A stretch of 64,000 nucleotides of DNA from Novosphingobium sp. KA1 (GCF_017309955.1 NZ_CP021248.1:372001-436000); one strand, 5' to 3'. Shown: positions 44,227-53,460, numbered from the stretch's first letter. Numbers and translations: made by a program. Notes: generated by a model from the sequence alone, not told the origin.

Positions 44227-45917
44227 AGAGCGTGCTCCTTCATGCGAGAGACCGCTGCATCGCAGGCCCGGGCGGTCAGCGCCATGTAGGTCAGCGAGGG
44301 GTTCTGGCACGCCGTCGAGCTCATGCAGGCGCCATCGGTAACCAGAAGGTTCGGTACGTCGTGAGCCTGGTTCCAGGCGTTGACCACCGACTTGGATGGA
44401 TCGTTGCCCATGCGGGCGCCGCCCATTTCATGGATCGAGGAGCCGCCTGGATCGGGCTCGGCCGAGCTCATGACGACAGTGCAACCTGCTGCCTCGAGCA
44501 TCTTGCGAGCCTCGGCTTCGGCATCGCGAAGCGCTGCCTTTTCGTTTTCGCCGTAGCGGAAACTGATCTCGACTTGCTCGAGGCCGTAAGGGTCCTTGAT
44601 CTCCGGATGAAGGGTGATGCGGTTGTCGGCATTGGGCATGCATTCGGCAAAGGCCCCGAGGAACAGCGACCACTCGCCGGGTCCCTTGAGCTCTTTCTTG
44701 AGTTCGGTACCGAGGCCCGCCATGTCGCCGCCCCGTTTCCATCCGCGCCGGGAAGCGGCGCCCTGGAACATGTAGCCGCGATGGAAGCTCTGCTGATCGT
44801 CGCCAACATTGCGGAAGCGCGGGATGATGATGTTGTTGGGGCGATTGCCGAAATAGCTGCGGTTGTCGATGCCGTGGACAAGGCCGACCGCCGCGGTCGA
44901 GGACGCGTGGTCCATGAGGTAGCGACCCAGAACGCCGCTCGAGTTGGCAAGGCCGTTGGGGAAGCGTTCCGAGCGCGAGCGCAGCAGAATGGCGTTGGTG
45001 TTGATGGTCCCGGCGTTCATCATGATGAGCTTGCCGGAGTAGGTCTCGCGGACCCTGGTCTTGGTGTTGAGCGTACGCACGCCGGTTGCTCGTCCGGAAG
45101 CCGGATCGTACTCGATCGATTCCACGATGGTGTCGGTCAGCAGTGTAAGCAGGTTCGTGTTGCGGGCTGCGGGCAGGGTCGAGGACTGGGTCGAGAAATA
45201 GGCGCCGTACGAGCAGCCGCGACCGCAGAGCAGACGTTTCTGGCACGGGCCGCGATCGCCCACTTGCTTCGTGATGTTCGAAGAGCGGCCCATGATCATC
45301 CGGCGGTCCGGGAACTTGGCTTCCATAGCCTCCTTCACCACCTTTTCGGCGGCGCGCATCTCCATCGCGGGCAGAAAGTGGCCGTCCGGGAGCACTTCCA
45401 GCCCTTCCGTGGACCCGGATACACCGATGAAGTCCTCGACATGGTCGTACCACGGCGAAAGGTCGGCATAGCGGATTGGCCAGTCGACGCCGTGGCCGTC
45501 GGCCTTGTTGGCGCCGAAGTCGATATCCGACCAGCGATAGCACTGGCGGCCCCAGATCAGCGATTTGCCGCCGAGCTGGTAGCCGCGGAACCAGTCGAAG
45601 CGCGTTCCTTCGGCCTGCTGGTAGGGGTTCTCCTTGTCGTTCACCCAGTGATCCTGCGTGTATTCGTTGAAGAACATCGTCTTCTGGCTCTGCAGGAAAT
45701 ATTCGCGCTTGTAGAGATTGGCATCGCCAAACCCCTGGAAGGGCATATCCCACGGGGCTTTCATCTCGTTGGTGTAATCGGTCTGGTGCTCGATCATGCG
45801 CCCGCGTTCGATCATCAGGACCTTGAGCCCGCGCTCGGTGAGTTCCTTTGCGGACCATCCGCCGGTGATGCCGGAGCCAACGACAATGGCATCAAACTGC
45901 TCGAATCTAATGTCCAT
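44223..45917 (-). CDS. GMC-family FAD dehydrogenase, probable glycoside 3-dehydrogenase
   Basis: 564 residues. N-terminal FAD motif FDAIVVGSGITGGWSAKELT, GMC signature-like YQLGGKSLIWGRQCYRW, and C-terminal HEMGGARMGNDPSKSVVN followed by TDGACMSSTACQNPSLTYMALT. A Cys-rich segment PCQKRLLCGRGCSYGAYFS resembles that of gluconate 2-dehydrogenase and glucoside 3-dehydrogenase large subunits. ATG 45917 overlaps the stop of the small-subunit gene (TGATG). With that Tat-exported small subunit it should act as a periplasmic, respiratory-chain-linked sugar dehydrogenase. Oxidising the C3 hydroxyl of a glycoside would prime it for deglycosylation; the position specificity is inferred from context. Confidence 0.85.
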   Translation of the reverse strand: MDIRFEQFDAIVVGSGITGGWSAKELTERGLKVLMIERGRMIEHQTDYTNEMKAPWDMPFQGFGDANLYKREYFLQSQKTMFFNEYTQDHWVNDKENPYQQAEGTRFDWFRGYQLGGKSLIWGRQCYRWSDIDFGANKADGHGVDWPIRYADLSPWYDHVEDFIGVSGSTEGLEVLPDGHFLPAMEMRAAEKVVKEAMEAKFPDRRMIMGRSSNITKQVGDRGPCQKRLLCGRGCSYGAYFSTQSSTLPAARNTNLLTLLTDTIVESIEYDPASGRATGVRTLNTKTRVRETYSGKLIMMNAGTINTNAILLRSRSERFPNGLANSSGVLGRYLMDHASSTAAVGLVHGIDNRSYFGNRPNNIIIPRFRNVGDDQQSFHRGYMFQGAASRRGWKRGGDMAGLGTELKKELKGPGEWSLFLGAFAECMPNADNRITLHPEIKDPYGLEQVEISFRYGENEKAALRDAEAEARKMLEAAGCTVVMSSAEPDPGGSSIHEMGGARMGNDPSKSVVNAWNQAHDVPNLLVTDGACMSSTACQNPSLTYMALTARACDAAVSRMKEHAL

Positions 45918-46561
45918 CAGAACACATTCTCTACCCAATAGTTTGACAGGTACGGGACTTGGTTGACGTCGACGTCCGCGCGGTAATCCTCGCCCGCAAT
46001 CAGCTGGAAATGAAGTTCGTGCGCGCCGCCCGTTTCGGTGGTGTAATAGCTGCACACGATAGCATCCTTCACGATCCGCCAGAGGTGCTGCTCGAGCGGT
46101 TCGCTGAGCGCTGCGGGACCGTCAGCACCTGCCGAGGTCTGCGAGACGGGAGGCCTGCGGTGTGAGAAGGTCTCCTTGTCGAGAGCCTCGAGCGCGCGAA
46201 GCTGTTCCTCCGGGCTGGCCGTATCGAAGAAGCGGCCGGGAACGCGCCGATCGAGGAACGAGGCCAACATGCCGAGCGTTCCCCCGTCACCGCCGAACAG
46301 GCCATGTACGAAGGCGTTGGGCAGGAACTGTGCGACGCCGGCCCCAGTGGCGCCTGCGGTTTCTGTCGCCGGCAACACGATGTCACATACCCTCGATACG
46401 AACAGGGGAGAAGCTGCGCGCGCGGCAAGAACAGGCTCGGCCGTCATTGCACCGCGCACGAGCAGCCCTCCACCGAAGATGGCGAGCCCGCCAAGGCCCG
46501 CCAGCTTCAGCACATCGCGCCGCTGAGTCCCGATCCGGGTACCGGACGCAGCCTCGTTCAC
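45917..46561 (-). CDS. Gluconate 2-dehydrogenase subunit 3-like, Tat-exported
   Basis: 214 residues from GTG 46561, which overlaps the deglycosidase alpha stop (GTGA). The twin-arginine signal reads GTQRRDVLKLAGLGGLAIFG. The mature part (PF13618) contains VCDIVLPATETAGATGAG, LDRRVPGRFFD and LIAGEDYRADVDVNQVPYL near the C-terminus. Such small subunits escort GMC dehydrogenases through the Tat system and keep them at the membrane. The tight overlaps with both neighbours tie the dehydrogenase to the deglycosidase genes. Confidence 0.85.
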   Translation of the reverse strand: MNEAASGTRIGTQRRDVLKLAGLGGLAIFGGGLLVRGAMTAEPVLAARAASPLFVSRVCDIVLPATETAGATGAGVAQFLPNAFVHGLFGGDGGTLGMLASFLDRRVPGRFFDTASPEEQLRALEALDKETFSHRRPPVSQTSAGADGPAALSEPLEQHLWRIVKDAIVCSYYTTETGGAHELHFQLIAGEDYRADVDVNQVPYLSNYWVENVF

Positions 46562-47565
46562 GGCTGGATCTTGTCCAGAATGCGGCGGGCGAGGGCATGG
46601 TGACGGCGTATCTTGTCGAAGCCGTCGGCATCGTTCCACATGTGCCCCTCGTACTCGCTGGACATGAAGCCATCGTACCCGGCCTCGACGAATACGGGGA
46701 GGATTTCCTCATAGTCGACGGCGATTTCATCGCCGTTGTCGTCGAAATCGAAGAACTTGCCATGCACGTGGATGACCTGGTGCATGATGTCGGCCCAGCT
46801 CTTGGGCAGCGCCCTCGAGAACAGACCGAAGATGATCACCAGCGACATAATGTGGCGATCGTTGAAGCCGCGCTCGCGTGCATCGGCTATGTAGGCATCG
46901 CGCCGGACGTAAGGCTCGCCGTCCTTGATCCAGTAGTCCTTGGCGAGCGCGATCAGGTCTGCCGGCACACCGTTCTGCATTTGCGCTTCGAAGAAGCTTG
47001 GCGGTACGGCGCGGGCGGTGGCGCCAAAGTCCGGGATGAAGCCGACATGGCTCGAATTCACCCGGTCATACATCTTGCGATATGCAATGATGTCGGGATG
47101 GTTCGCGTGGTGCGGGGCGTGGACTTCCAGGCCGAGCTTCACGTCGAGTTTCTCGGCGGTGGGCACCAGACGTTCGATAACGGAAGGGCCTGCAGGGTAC
47201 TGATAGCGGACCAGCGGGAAGCCGAGCTTGGCTGCGGCTTCGAGCTGGCGAACATGGTAGGCGAAGCTTTCGTCCTCGGTCATCGGACGATCTGGATCGA
47301 TGCGCAGATCTGCATTGATGCCGAGGCACGAGGGAATGAGTCCGGTCTCGTCGATCAGTCCCTTGAAGTGTTCTGCAAACTCATCGGAGACCTCGGGAAA
47401 TCCGCGGATGCTCTGGAAGCCCACGACTTCGAGGCCGGGGCCGATACCCTCGGCGGCCACTTTGCGGACCAGTTCGTCGAAGGTGTACTCGCGGGCATGA
47501 AATTGGGTGGTGAGGCTGTAGAGGGTCGTGCCCAGCTTCAGTCCCCGGGAGGTAACGGTGGTCAT
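46558..47565 (-). CDS. C-glycoside deglycosidase alpha subunit-like TIM barrel
   Basis: 335 residues, xylose-isomerase-like. Candidate metal ligands: Glu in KLGLEVHAPHHANHP, Asp in HVGFIPDFGATA, His in QVIHVHGKFFDFDDNG and Glu in DGFMSSEYEGHMW. The HVHGKF and SEYEG blocks recur in the fused protein at 3109-4560 (NVHGKFY, DSEYEG), so the two are homologues. It follows the DUF6379 beta gene by 10 bp, the order expected for a CarBC/DgpBC-type heterodimer. The expected reaction is beta-elimination of the aglycone from a 3-keto-C-glycoside (possibly also O-glycosides). Function is inferred from family pairing. Confidence 0.8.
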   Translation of the reverse strand: MTTVTSRGLKLGTTLYSLTTQFHAREYTFDELVRKVAAEGIGPGLEVVGFQSIRGFPEVSDEFAEHFKGLIDETGLIPSCLGINADLRIDPDRPMTEDESFAYHVRQLEAAAKLGFPLVRYQYPAGPSVIERLVPTAEKLDVKLGLEVHAPHHANHPDIIAYRKMYDRVNSSHVGFIPDFGATARAVPPSFFEAQMQNGVPADLIALAKDYWIKDGEPYVRRDAYIADARERGFNDRHIMSLVIIFGLFSRALPKSWADIMHQVIHVHGKFFDFDDNGDEIAVDYEEILPVFVEAGYDGFMSSEYEGHMWNDADGFDKIRRHHALARRILDKIQP

Positions 47566-47575
47566 GGCGGGTTCC

Positions 47576-47953
47576 TCAGTTCGCAGTCAGGGTCTTGGTC
47601 GTCTTGACGATGCGATTGAGCCCCTGGATGTAAGGGGGGCGCACTGCGATCGTGACCGAGACTTCGTGTTCGGTTCCACTGGCGACAGGTTCGTGGTCGA
47701 CATGCAGCAGGGCGCTGTCGAGAACATACCACCAGTCATCGGTTCTGGGGCGGAGCTGGTCGAGGCGAAGGTTTTCCCCGTTCAACTCGAACGAAACCTT
47801 TTCGCGTTCGATCGTCTCGCCATCGAGGACGACCTCGACGACTTCGACAACCGAGAGCGGGAGGGTGCGATACCAGGGAAGGCGCACATCCACATCGAAG
47901 CCAGTCGAGGTGCCGGTAAGGCCACCATCGCTGACCACGCGATGATCCATCAT
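47576..47953 (-). CDS. C-glycoside deglycosidase beta subunit-like (DUF6379)
   Basis: 125 residues, all-beta. It has the family pattern GFDVDVRLPWYRTLPLSVVE, then VVLDGETIEREKVSFELNG and a RPRTDDWWYVLD segment, matching residues about 20-90 of the fused protein at 3109. Such chains form the small subunit of C-glycoside deglycosidases and help to shape the active site. ATG 47953 or 47950 could serve as the start. It lies between the sugar symporter and the alpha-subunit gene with gaps of about 11 bp. Confidence 0.82.
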   Translation of the reverse strand: MMDHRVVSDGGLTGTSTGFDVDVRLPWYRTLPLSVVEVVEVVLDGETIEREKVSFELNGENLRLDQLRPRTDDWWYVLDSALLHVDHEPVASGTEHEVSVTIAVRPPYIQGLNRIVKTTKTLTAN

Positions 47954-47964
47954 TGTCTTGTTCC

Positions 47965-49314
47965 TTAGTTAGAAGAAGGTGCCTCGGCGCTGTGCTCGAA
48001 GCGATAAAGCGACATGACGACGATGAACCCGACCATCAGTATGGCCTGGCCACCGTAGAAGACCCAGCGCAGGGCCGTATTGGCGCTCTCGGACGGCGCA
48101 TGCGGCGAGTATCCGGCGAGGCCGAGCGCATAGGCGGTGACGGCGATGCCGACTGCCATACCGAGTTTGGTTGCGAAGCTGACCGAGGAGGAAAGCAGGC
48201 CCTCGGCGCGTTCACCGTAGCGCTCGTCCTGGTACTCGACTGCATCGGCGGCCATGATGAACGTCGTTGCCGCAAGAATGCCGCCTACGACATTCGTCAC
48301 CGCGAAAATCGCGACGAACAGGGGGATGTTGTGCTCGACGAAGGGCAGGGTGAGAAACAGTGCCAGCGTCACGCTGTTCGCGATGATATTGCCGCGCCGC
48401 TTGCCGAAGCGCAGCAGGAACAGTCCCGAGACGAGGCCACCGATCAGGATGGCTACCGACATTAGCGGAAGCGCGATCGAGACCACGCCCGGATTGCGCA
48501 GCACATCCTTCGCCAGATAGACGAAGCTCGAGACCATCACGCCGATCTTGATGAAGATCAGCATCGCGGCAGCAAAGGTCAGGCGCCAGATCGGATTGGA
48601 GACCATCTGCCGGATGCTGGCGGAAATCGGGCGGCCTTTGCCGGTGGCCGCGCGCGAGTGGCGTTCGCGGCAGTTGCGGAAAGTGATGAGGAAGATGCCC
48701 GTCGTTGCCAGGCCTAGGATCGCGGCAGTGGCCGTGAAGCCGAACTGGCGATCGCCTTTCCCGATCATCCCGACCAACGGCATCGCCGCGCCGTAAGCGA
48801 CGATCGAGGCGATCGAAGAGCCCATGGCGCGGAAACTGCCGAGCTGCGTTTTCTCGCGCGGATCCTTCGTCAGCATCGGCTGCATGGCGCTGTAGGGCAC
48901 GTAGAGCAAGGCATATAGGATGCCGAGGACCGTGAACGTCACGTAGGCGTAGACAAGCTTGAGCGTCGGGCTGACATCCGGCACCGAGAACGTCGCAATC
49001 GTCATGAGCCCGAATGGCAGCGCCGCCCACAGAAGGTAAGGTCGGGCCTTGCCGAACCGGCTGCTGGTCCGGTCGACGAGAAGGCCGACAATGGGATCGA
49101 TCGCGGCATCGGCTACCCGGGTGACCAGCATCAGCGTGCCGAGTGCGGCAACGGGCAGGAGAGCAACGTCCGTGTAATAGAGAAGCAGGAAGCCGGTGAC
49201 CATGTTCCAGGCCAGATTGGCGGCAATCTCGCCGCCGCCGTAGCTCAGCTTCTCGGTCATCGTCAGCTTGGCGCTTGGCGCCGCAGACTGACGCGGGTGT
49301 TCAACGGGAGGCAT
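47965..49314 (-). CDS. GPH-family (glycoside-pentoside-hexuronide) cation symporter
   Basis: 449 residues from ATG 49314 (GTG 49347 is an alternative), 12 predicted helices. Family marks: KLSYGGGEIAANLAWNMVTG, the loop DAAIDPIVGLLVDRTSSRFG and KARPYLLWAALPFG, as in MelB and XylP. These carriers take up glycosides or sugars with H+ or Na+. As the first gene of the sugar operon it probably imports the intact or 3-oxidised glycoside into the cytoplasm, where the deglycosidase acts. Confidence 0.87.
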   Translation of the reverse strand: MPPVEHPRQSAAPSAKLTMTEKLSYGGGEIAANLAWNMVTGFLLLYYTDVALLPVAALGTLMLVTRVADAAIDPIVGLLVDRTSSRFGKARPYLLWAALPFGLMTIATFSVPDVSPTLKLVYAYVTFTVLGILYALLYVPYSAMQPMLTKDPREKTQLGSFRAMGSSIASIVAYGAAMPLVGMIGKGDRQFGFTATAAILGLATTGIFLITFRNCRERHSRAATGKGRPISASIRQMVSNPIWRLTFAAAMLIFIKIGVMVSSFVYLAKDVLRNPGVVSIALPLMSVAILIGGLVSGLFLLRFGKRRGNIIANSVTLALFLTLPFVEHNIPLFVAIFAVTNVVGGILAATTFIMAADAVEYQDERYGERAEGLLSSSVSFATKLGMAVGIAVTAYALGLAGYSPHAPSESANTALRWVFYGGQAILMVGFIVVMSLYRFEHSAEAPSSN

Positions 49315-49347
49315 TGCCGAAGCGGTCAAGGAAGCGTTTTGGTTCAC

Positions 49348-49850
49348 GAGCAAAGGGCCGATCCTGAAGGGGAATTCGTAAGGTTCACGAATGTGGGCAG
49401 CGCGCCCGGAGCAATGCGCGGCCGTTTTGCGTGCTCGACAGCCGCGGCGAGCTGCGCTGGAATGCGCGCGCGCTATCGGGACCATTGGTCAAAAGGGCTG
49501 CCATCTCATCTCTCCGTGCGCCTTTACGTCCTGTGGCTTTATGCCACGGGCAGGACCTGCGCTGGCCCGGCTGGATCAGTTGAGCGAAGCCCAGGGGAGG
49601 ACTCAATAGCCTCACACGCATTACGATTATCACTGGGAGTGATGACGGTGTGTCGTATTCCGGCGCAATCGGGGCAGACCCGCAGTCGATCCGCGAAAAA
49701 ATGGCAGGAAACGCGGGGGTTCTGAGCGCGGAAGGGTGTTGCCCTATACCTCCGCACTAGCGGTTGCCTCGTGCGGAATGTGTTGCGCCGTGCGAAGAAA
49801 GGGGACGCCTTGGCGCCCTCTTTCCCAGATATTCGCCGGCCGCAGCGCGC
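49348..49850. other. Intergenic region between sugar operon and TBDR gene
   Basis: About 500 bp upstream of the GPH symporter and after the receptor gene. No reading frame in it looks like a real gene. It holds the candidate operator at 49626-49646 and must contain the promoter of the sugar operon. Confidence 0.6.
49626..49646. promoter_or_regulatory. Candidate operator ATTATCA-N7-TGATGAC
   Basis: Same spacing as the perfect site at 39918-39938, with five of seven left-arm bases and all seven right-arm bases conserved. AGTGATGACGGT (49638-49649) is shared with 5946-5957. It also contains the inner palindrome ATCACT-ggg-AGTGAT. It lies about 310 bp upstream of the symporter start. Confidence 0.5.
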
Positions 49851-52244
49851 TTACCAGTTGAGGCGTGCTCTGATTCCGTAAGTTCGGGGCGCCAGCGGAC
49901 TGCTGGTGAAGACCTCGAGCTGGTCGTTATAGGCACTTTGGCCGAACGGCCGGTTGTTCTCGATGTTGTTGACGTATACGGAAACCGACCAGTCCGATTT
50001 TTCGGGAGCGAACTCGATCGAGGCGTTACTCATGAAGTAGGATTTCTGCTCGCTGACGCCTTTCAGCATCTCGAAGCCGATTACGCTTGCCGACTGGTAG
50101 TGGGTTTCCGCCGACAGAACGATGCGGTAGTCACCGAGCGGCACGGTCTGGTCGATGCCGCCGTTGAGCGTCCATTTGGGCGAACGAAGTGCCCGGAAGC
50201 CAGAGCAGTCCACCTTTGCGAGCGATGCGCTAACAGCTTCCACCGGGCATCCGGTTACCACGGGGCCGTTGGTTGTCGGAGCTTCGTAGGTGAATTCGTC
50301 ATACTTCGCGTCGAGGTATTGCGCATCAAGATGCAGCTTCGTGTTCGTAAGGGCCCTCAGCTGCGCCGAGACCTCGAAGCCCTTGTTGGTCGAGCTCCCT
50401 GCATTCTCGGTGATGAAAACCTGCGCGCCGTTGATGTCGGTCGCGAAATGGGAGATCTGCTGATTGCGGTATTTCCAGAGGAACGCCTCGAAATTGAGTT
50501 GGAGGCGGCCGGAGAAGAAGCGGTTCTTCGAGCCTATCGTGTAGGCATCGATGGTCTCTGGCCCGTAGCTGTTGTTGAGCAGCGCGAAGGCGAAGCCGCC
50601 CGCATGGAAGCCGTTTTCGAAGCTTGCATAGAGCATCGATTCTGCCGCCACATCGTATTCGACGGCCGCCCGGAACGTCGTCTTGTTGGTCGTGAGATGG
50701 TCGTCGACCGGAATTGGCCCAAGCTGATAGATTGTATGGGCGGCATCAGCGCTCGGCTGGATGAAGACGGAGGGCGGGCCGGCCGCGACCTGGACGAGGT
50801 TCATCTTGGAGATCACGTCGGCGACGCTGGGACCGAGCACGAAGAACGGAGCATTGGGACAGGCCGGGATCGGCACCGTCGGTGCGGTGCAGATATTGAG
50901 AAATACGTTGCTCACGCCGTCGAAACGCTTGCGCTCATGAGTGTAGCGTATCCCGCCGACGAACCGTAGATTGTCGGTCGGGGCAATGGTCAGGCGGCCG
51001 AATCCGGCGGTCGAGGTCGTTCCGGTCTTGAGGTTCTGCAACGAGGTGAGCGAGTAGATGTTGAACTGATACTGGCTCGAGATATTTTCGTCGTAGTTGT
51101 AGGCGCCGACTAGCCAGCGGATCAAACCTTCGTCGGGGCCAGCAAGGCGCGCTTCGAGGCTGAACTGGTTGTCCTTCTGTTTCGTGTACGCCGGGAAGCC
51201 GACGCCGAAATCGAGCCCGTTGAGATCCGACCACCGCGTCGCCGCAAGCACAGTCAGCTTCGCGAACCCGAGGTCGGCGCCCAGCTCGCCCTTGAAACCC
51301 CAATAGTCGTTGTCGGTGAACGGCTGTTCGACAATGCCCTGGCCAAAGCGGCCACTCAAGAACGAGTACTGGCCTTCGAAAATGGCAGAGCTCAGCGGAT
51401 CCTTGAGGCCGATCCTGCGCGATACCGGCGATGTGGTCGTCGTGCCGGAAAGCGGATCGATATAGGCGGAAATCACTGAGCCGTTCCCGTTCCCGCCGTC
51501 GTGGGCGTAGTCCGCCGAAAAGCGAATGCTGAATGCGTCGCTGGGTTCCAGGAGCAGCTGCGTGCGCATTGCCCAGCTCTTGGCATCGTTCGTTCCATCC
51601 GAGAGATAGCCGTCGTGGCGGTTCAGCGTTCCAGCAACGCGCAGAGCTGCGATCTCTCCGAGCGGGACATTGACAGCGGCGTCGAGCTTCAGGTCGTTGT
51701 AGTTTCCATATCCTGCGCCAACGCTGCCCTCGAAAACGCCGAGATGGGGTTTGGCGGGAATGACATTGATGGCGCCCCCGGTCGCATTGCGGCCATAAAG
51801 CGTGCCCTGCGGGCCTTTGAGAACCTCGACCCGCTCAAGATCGAAGAAGGTGTTGCGCATCGAAGTCGGCCTGCCGATGTAGATGCCGTCCACGTTGAAA
51901 GCGACGCCCGGATCGGTGTAGCTGTTGGCCGAAAGCGTGCCAACGCCGCGAATGAAAAGCGACTGGGCACCGGCTCCGGTCTGGCTGATCTGAAGAGCAG
52001 GAACTACAGCGGTCAACTGGGTTGGATTGGTGACCCCGGCATTGGCAATGTCATTGCCGCTTACGACATCGATGGGAACGGCCGCCCTCTGGAGACTTTC
52101 CTGTCTGAACTGTGCAGTGACCACAATTTCGTCGAGCGAAACGGTTTCGTTCGATTGAGCTTCTGTAGTAGTCGTTTGCGCTAGAGCCGTATTCGGCAGA
52201 ATGATTGCCGCAGCACTAGTCGCTGCGAAAATCCCAATTCGCAT
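49851..52244 (-). CDS. TonB-dependent outer-membrane receptor
   Basis: 797 residues. A signal peptide (FAATSAAAIILPNTALAQ) is followed by SLDEIVVTAQFRQESLQRAA and the plug with SLFIRGVGTLSANSYTDPGV and RVEVLKGPQGTLYGRNATGG. The barrel ends in GIRARLNW, with an aromatic C-terminal residue. GGGGAGAGG precedes the ATG. It lies directly upstream of, and in line with, the sugar operon, so import of a glycoside is the best guess. It is distinct from the receptor at 6100, though both belong to the group common in sphingomonads. Confidence 0.9.
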   Translation of the reverse strand: MRIGIFAATSAAAIILPNTALAQTTTTEAQSNETVSLDEIVVTAQFRQESLQRAAVPIDVVSGNDIANAGVTNPTQLTAVVPALQISQTGAGAQSLFIRGVGTLSANSYTDPGVAFNVDGIYIGRPTSMRNTFFDLERVEVLKGPQGTLYGRNATGGAINVIPAKPHLGVFEGSVGAGYGNYNDLKLDAAVNVPLGEIAALRVAGTLNRHDGYLSDGTNDAKSWAMRTQLLLEPSDAFSIRFSADYAHDGGNGNGSVISAYIDPLSGTTTTSPVSRRIGLKDPLSSAIFEGQYSFLSGRFGQGIVEQPFTDNDYWGFKGELGADLGFAKLTVLAATRWSDLNGLDFGVGFPAYTKQKDNQFSLEARLAGPDEGLIRWLVGAYNYDENISSQYQFNIYSLTSLQNLKTGTTSTAGFGRLTIAPTDNLRFVGGIRYTHERKRFDGVSNVFLNICTAPTVPIPACPNAPFFVLGPSVADVISKMNLVQVAAGPPSVFIQPSADAAHTIYQLGPIPVDDHLTTNKTTFRAAVEYDVAAESMLYASFENGFHAGGFAFALLNNSYGPETIDAYTIGSKNRFFSGRLQLNFEAFLWKYRNQQISHFATDINGAQVFITENAGSSTNKGFEVSAQLRALTNTKLHLDAQYLDAKYDEFTYEAPTTNGPVVTGCPVEAVSASLAKVDCSGFRALRSPKWTLNGGIDQTVPLGDYRIVLSAETHYQSASVIGFEMLKGVSEQKSYFMSNASIEFAPEKSDWSVSVYVNNIENNRPFGQSAYNDQLEVFTSSPLAPRTYGIRARLNW

Positions 52245-52251
52245 AACCTCT

Positions 52252-52295
52252 CCCCTAGGTGATGATCGGGGCGCTTATTCATTATTGCCCCTAGG
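52252..52295. promoter_or_regulatory. Paired CCCCTAGG boxes in the receptor leader
   Basis: Two copies of CCCCTAGG (52252-52259 and 52288-52295), each centred on the palindrome CCTAGG, 36 bp apart and within 52 bp of the receptor start. Could be a protein-binding pair; no known regulator is identified. Confidence 0.3.
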
Positions 52296-52800
52296 AAGAG
52301 ATCGCCTATCCAACGCCTATTAATCAATTGGCTGCTCGCTGATATTGCTTATTGATTGGAGTGATAATCCTCTGTTTCCGCACAGATCGACTGTAAGTGC
52401 GGCCAGTGACGCAGCACTCTGGTCTGCATTCTCTTCTATCCGGCGGGGCCAGCGAGCCCACTGTCGACTTTGAGCCCAGGCAGCTTTGGAACTCCGTTGG
52501 CCTTGGCACTGGCTCTCAACATAGTGACGATGTTCTAGCATCGACCCTAGCGTTACATCAGCTTTTTAAGGGCATGATCGACCCGGTGGCTTGCAAAGGC
52601 CCGCGCTGGTAGCGCGCGGCGTCGCGCGTCGATCGATTAACCATCGACGACTGGCCTTCTTGCGCCGTCGAACCGCGACAGCACGCCTGGAGCCGCAAGC
52701 CGCTAGAGTTCCTGTTGCAAGGGGTTGGCCTCTGGGGAGGTCGCCACCAAGACGAGGCGCTGAACCATTTCCTAGTCTGGCGCGATTATCGGTCCGACAG
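52296..52800. other. Gene-poor stretch upstream of the receptor
   Basis: No frame here has the look of a conserved protein; overlapping open frames on both strands are typical of GC-rich noncoding DNA. A degenerate relative of the 21-bp operator may be present at 52348-52368 (CTTATTG-N7-TGATAAT), about 104 bp upstream of the receptor start. Promoter elements for the receptor are expected here. Confidence 0.5.
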
Positions 52801-52989
52801 TCAGTGGGCGTTGGAGGCGGCGTTGTGGCCGGTGGGAAGCGAACTGGGGCCGACAGCGCGCCAACCTCTGGTATGCCGCTCGAGAGGAACGCCGCACTCG
52901 TCGCAAAGCGCGAGATAATGGTCATTCTTGCCCCGCGAAAGGGATACGGGTGATGGCTTGTGCCGGCCGATCAGGCAGAAAATCGACAT
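52801..52989 (-). CDS. Small Cys-containing protein of unknown function
   Basis: 62 residues from ATG 52989. It begins MSIFCLIGRHKPSPVSLSRG and continues NDHYLALCDECGVPLERHTR, giving a CxxC pair plus an N-terminal Cys and His residues that could form a small zinc site. Similar short proteins are, to my recollection, common in sphingomonads. Its length and isolated position leave doubt, but the sequence is more protein-like than the competing frames. Confidence 0.45.
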   Translation of the reverse strand: MSIFCLIGRHKPSPVSLSRGKNDHYLALCDECGVPLERHTRGWRAVGPSSLPTGHNAASNAH

Positions 52990-53460
52990 GACCGGACAAT
53001 ACTGCAAAACCGGCCAGGTCGGGCAGGGGGAGTTTCTCCACAGCTTGTGGATAGCGTGGATAATTGTGTCTCGGTCGCTTTAAGTGTTCGCATTCGGGAC
53101 TGACGTGCGGCCCCCGTCAGTGGAGGGAAGGCCTTGTGTAAGCGAAATCCCGTGGACCTGTCGAACTATACGATCTTTCCGGCGTCTCTTGGTGCCTCGC
53201 CCGGTATCTGCGTCAGCGAGGGACGCTGTTGATGACGTGAGGCTCACGTTGTGCGACGCCGAGCCGAGGTCGATGGAAATGGGCATGAACCCGTCTGTCC
53301 AGCGGTGGCAATGGGTTCGTGTTCTTTTTCGGTTCCCGCACCATGGCCAGTCGCAAGGGCGGGATGTGCCTCCTGTCTTCCGCATTTCGCGGAGAGATGA
53401 GGATTTGCAGATGGAGCCGGGCGGACGTGCTGAGAGCAGCGCGATGTGGATGGGGGGAGA

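Noticed and set aside
52566..52953. Overlapping frames of about 120 residues on both strands
   Set aside because: Arg/Ala/Pro-rich with no family; the small Cys-containing frame at 52801-52989 is more protein-like.
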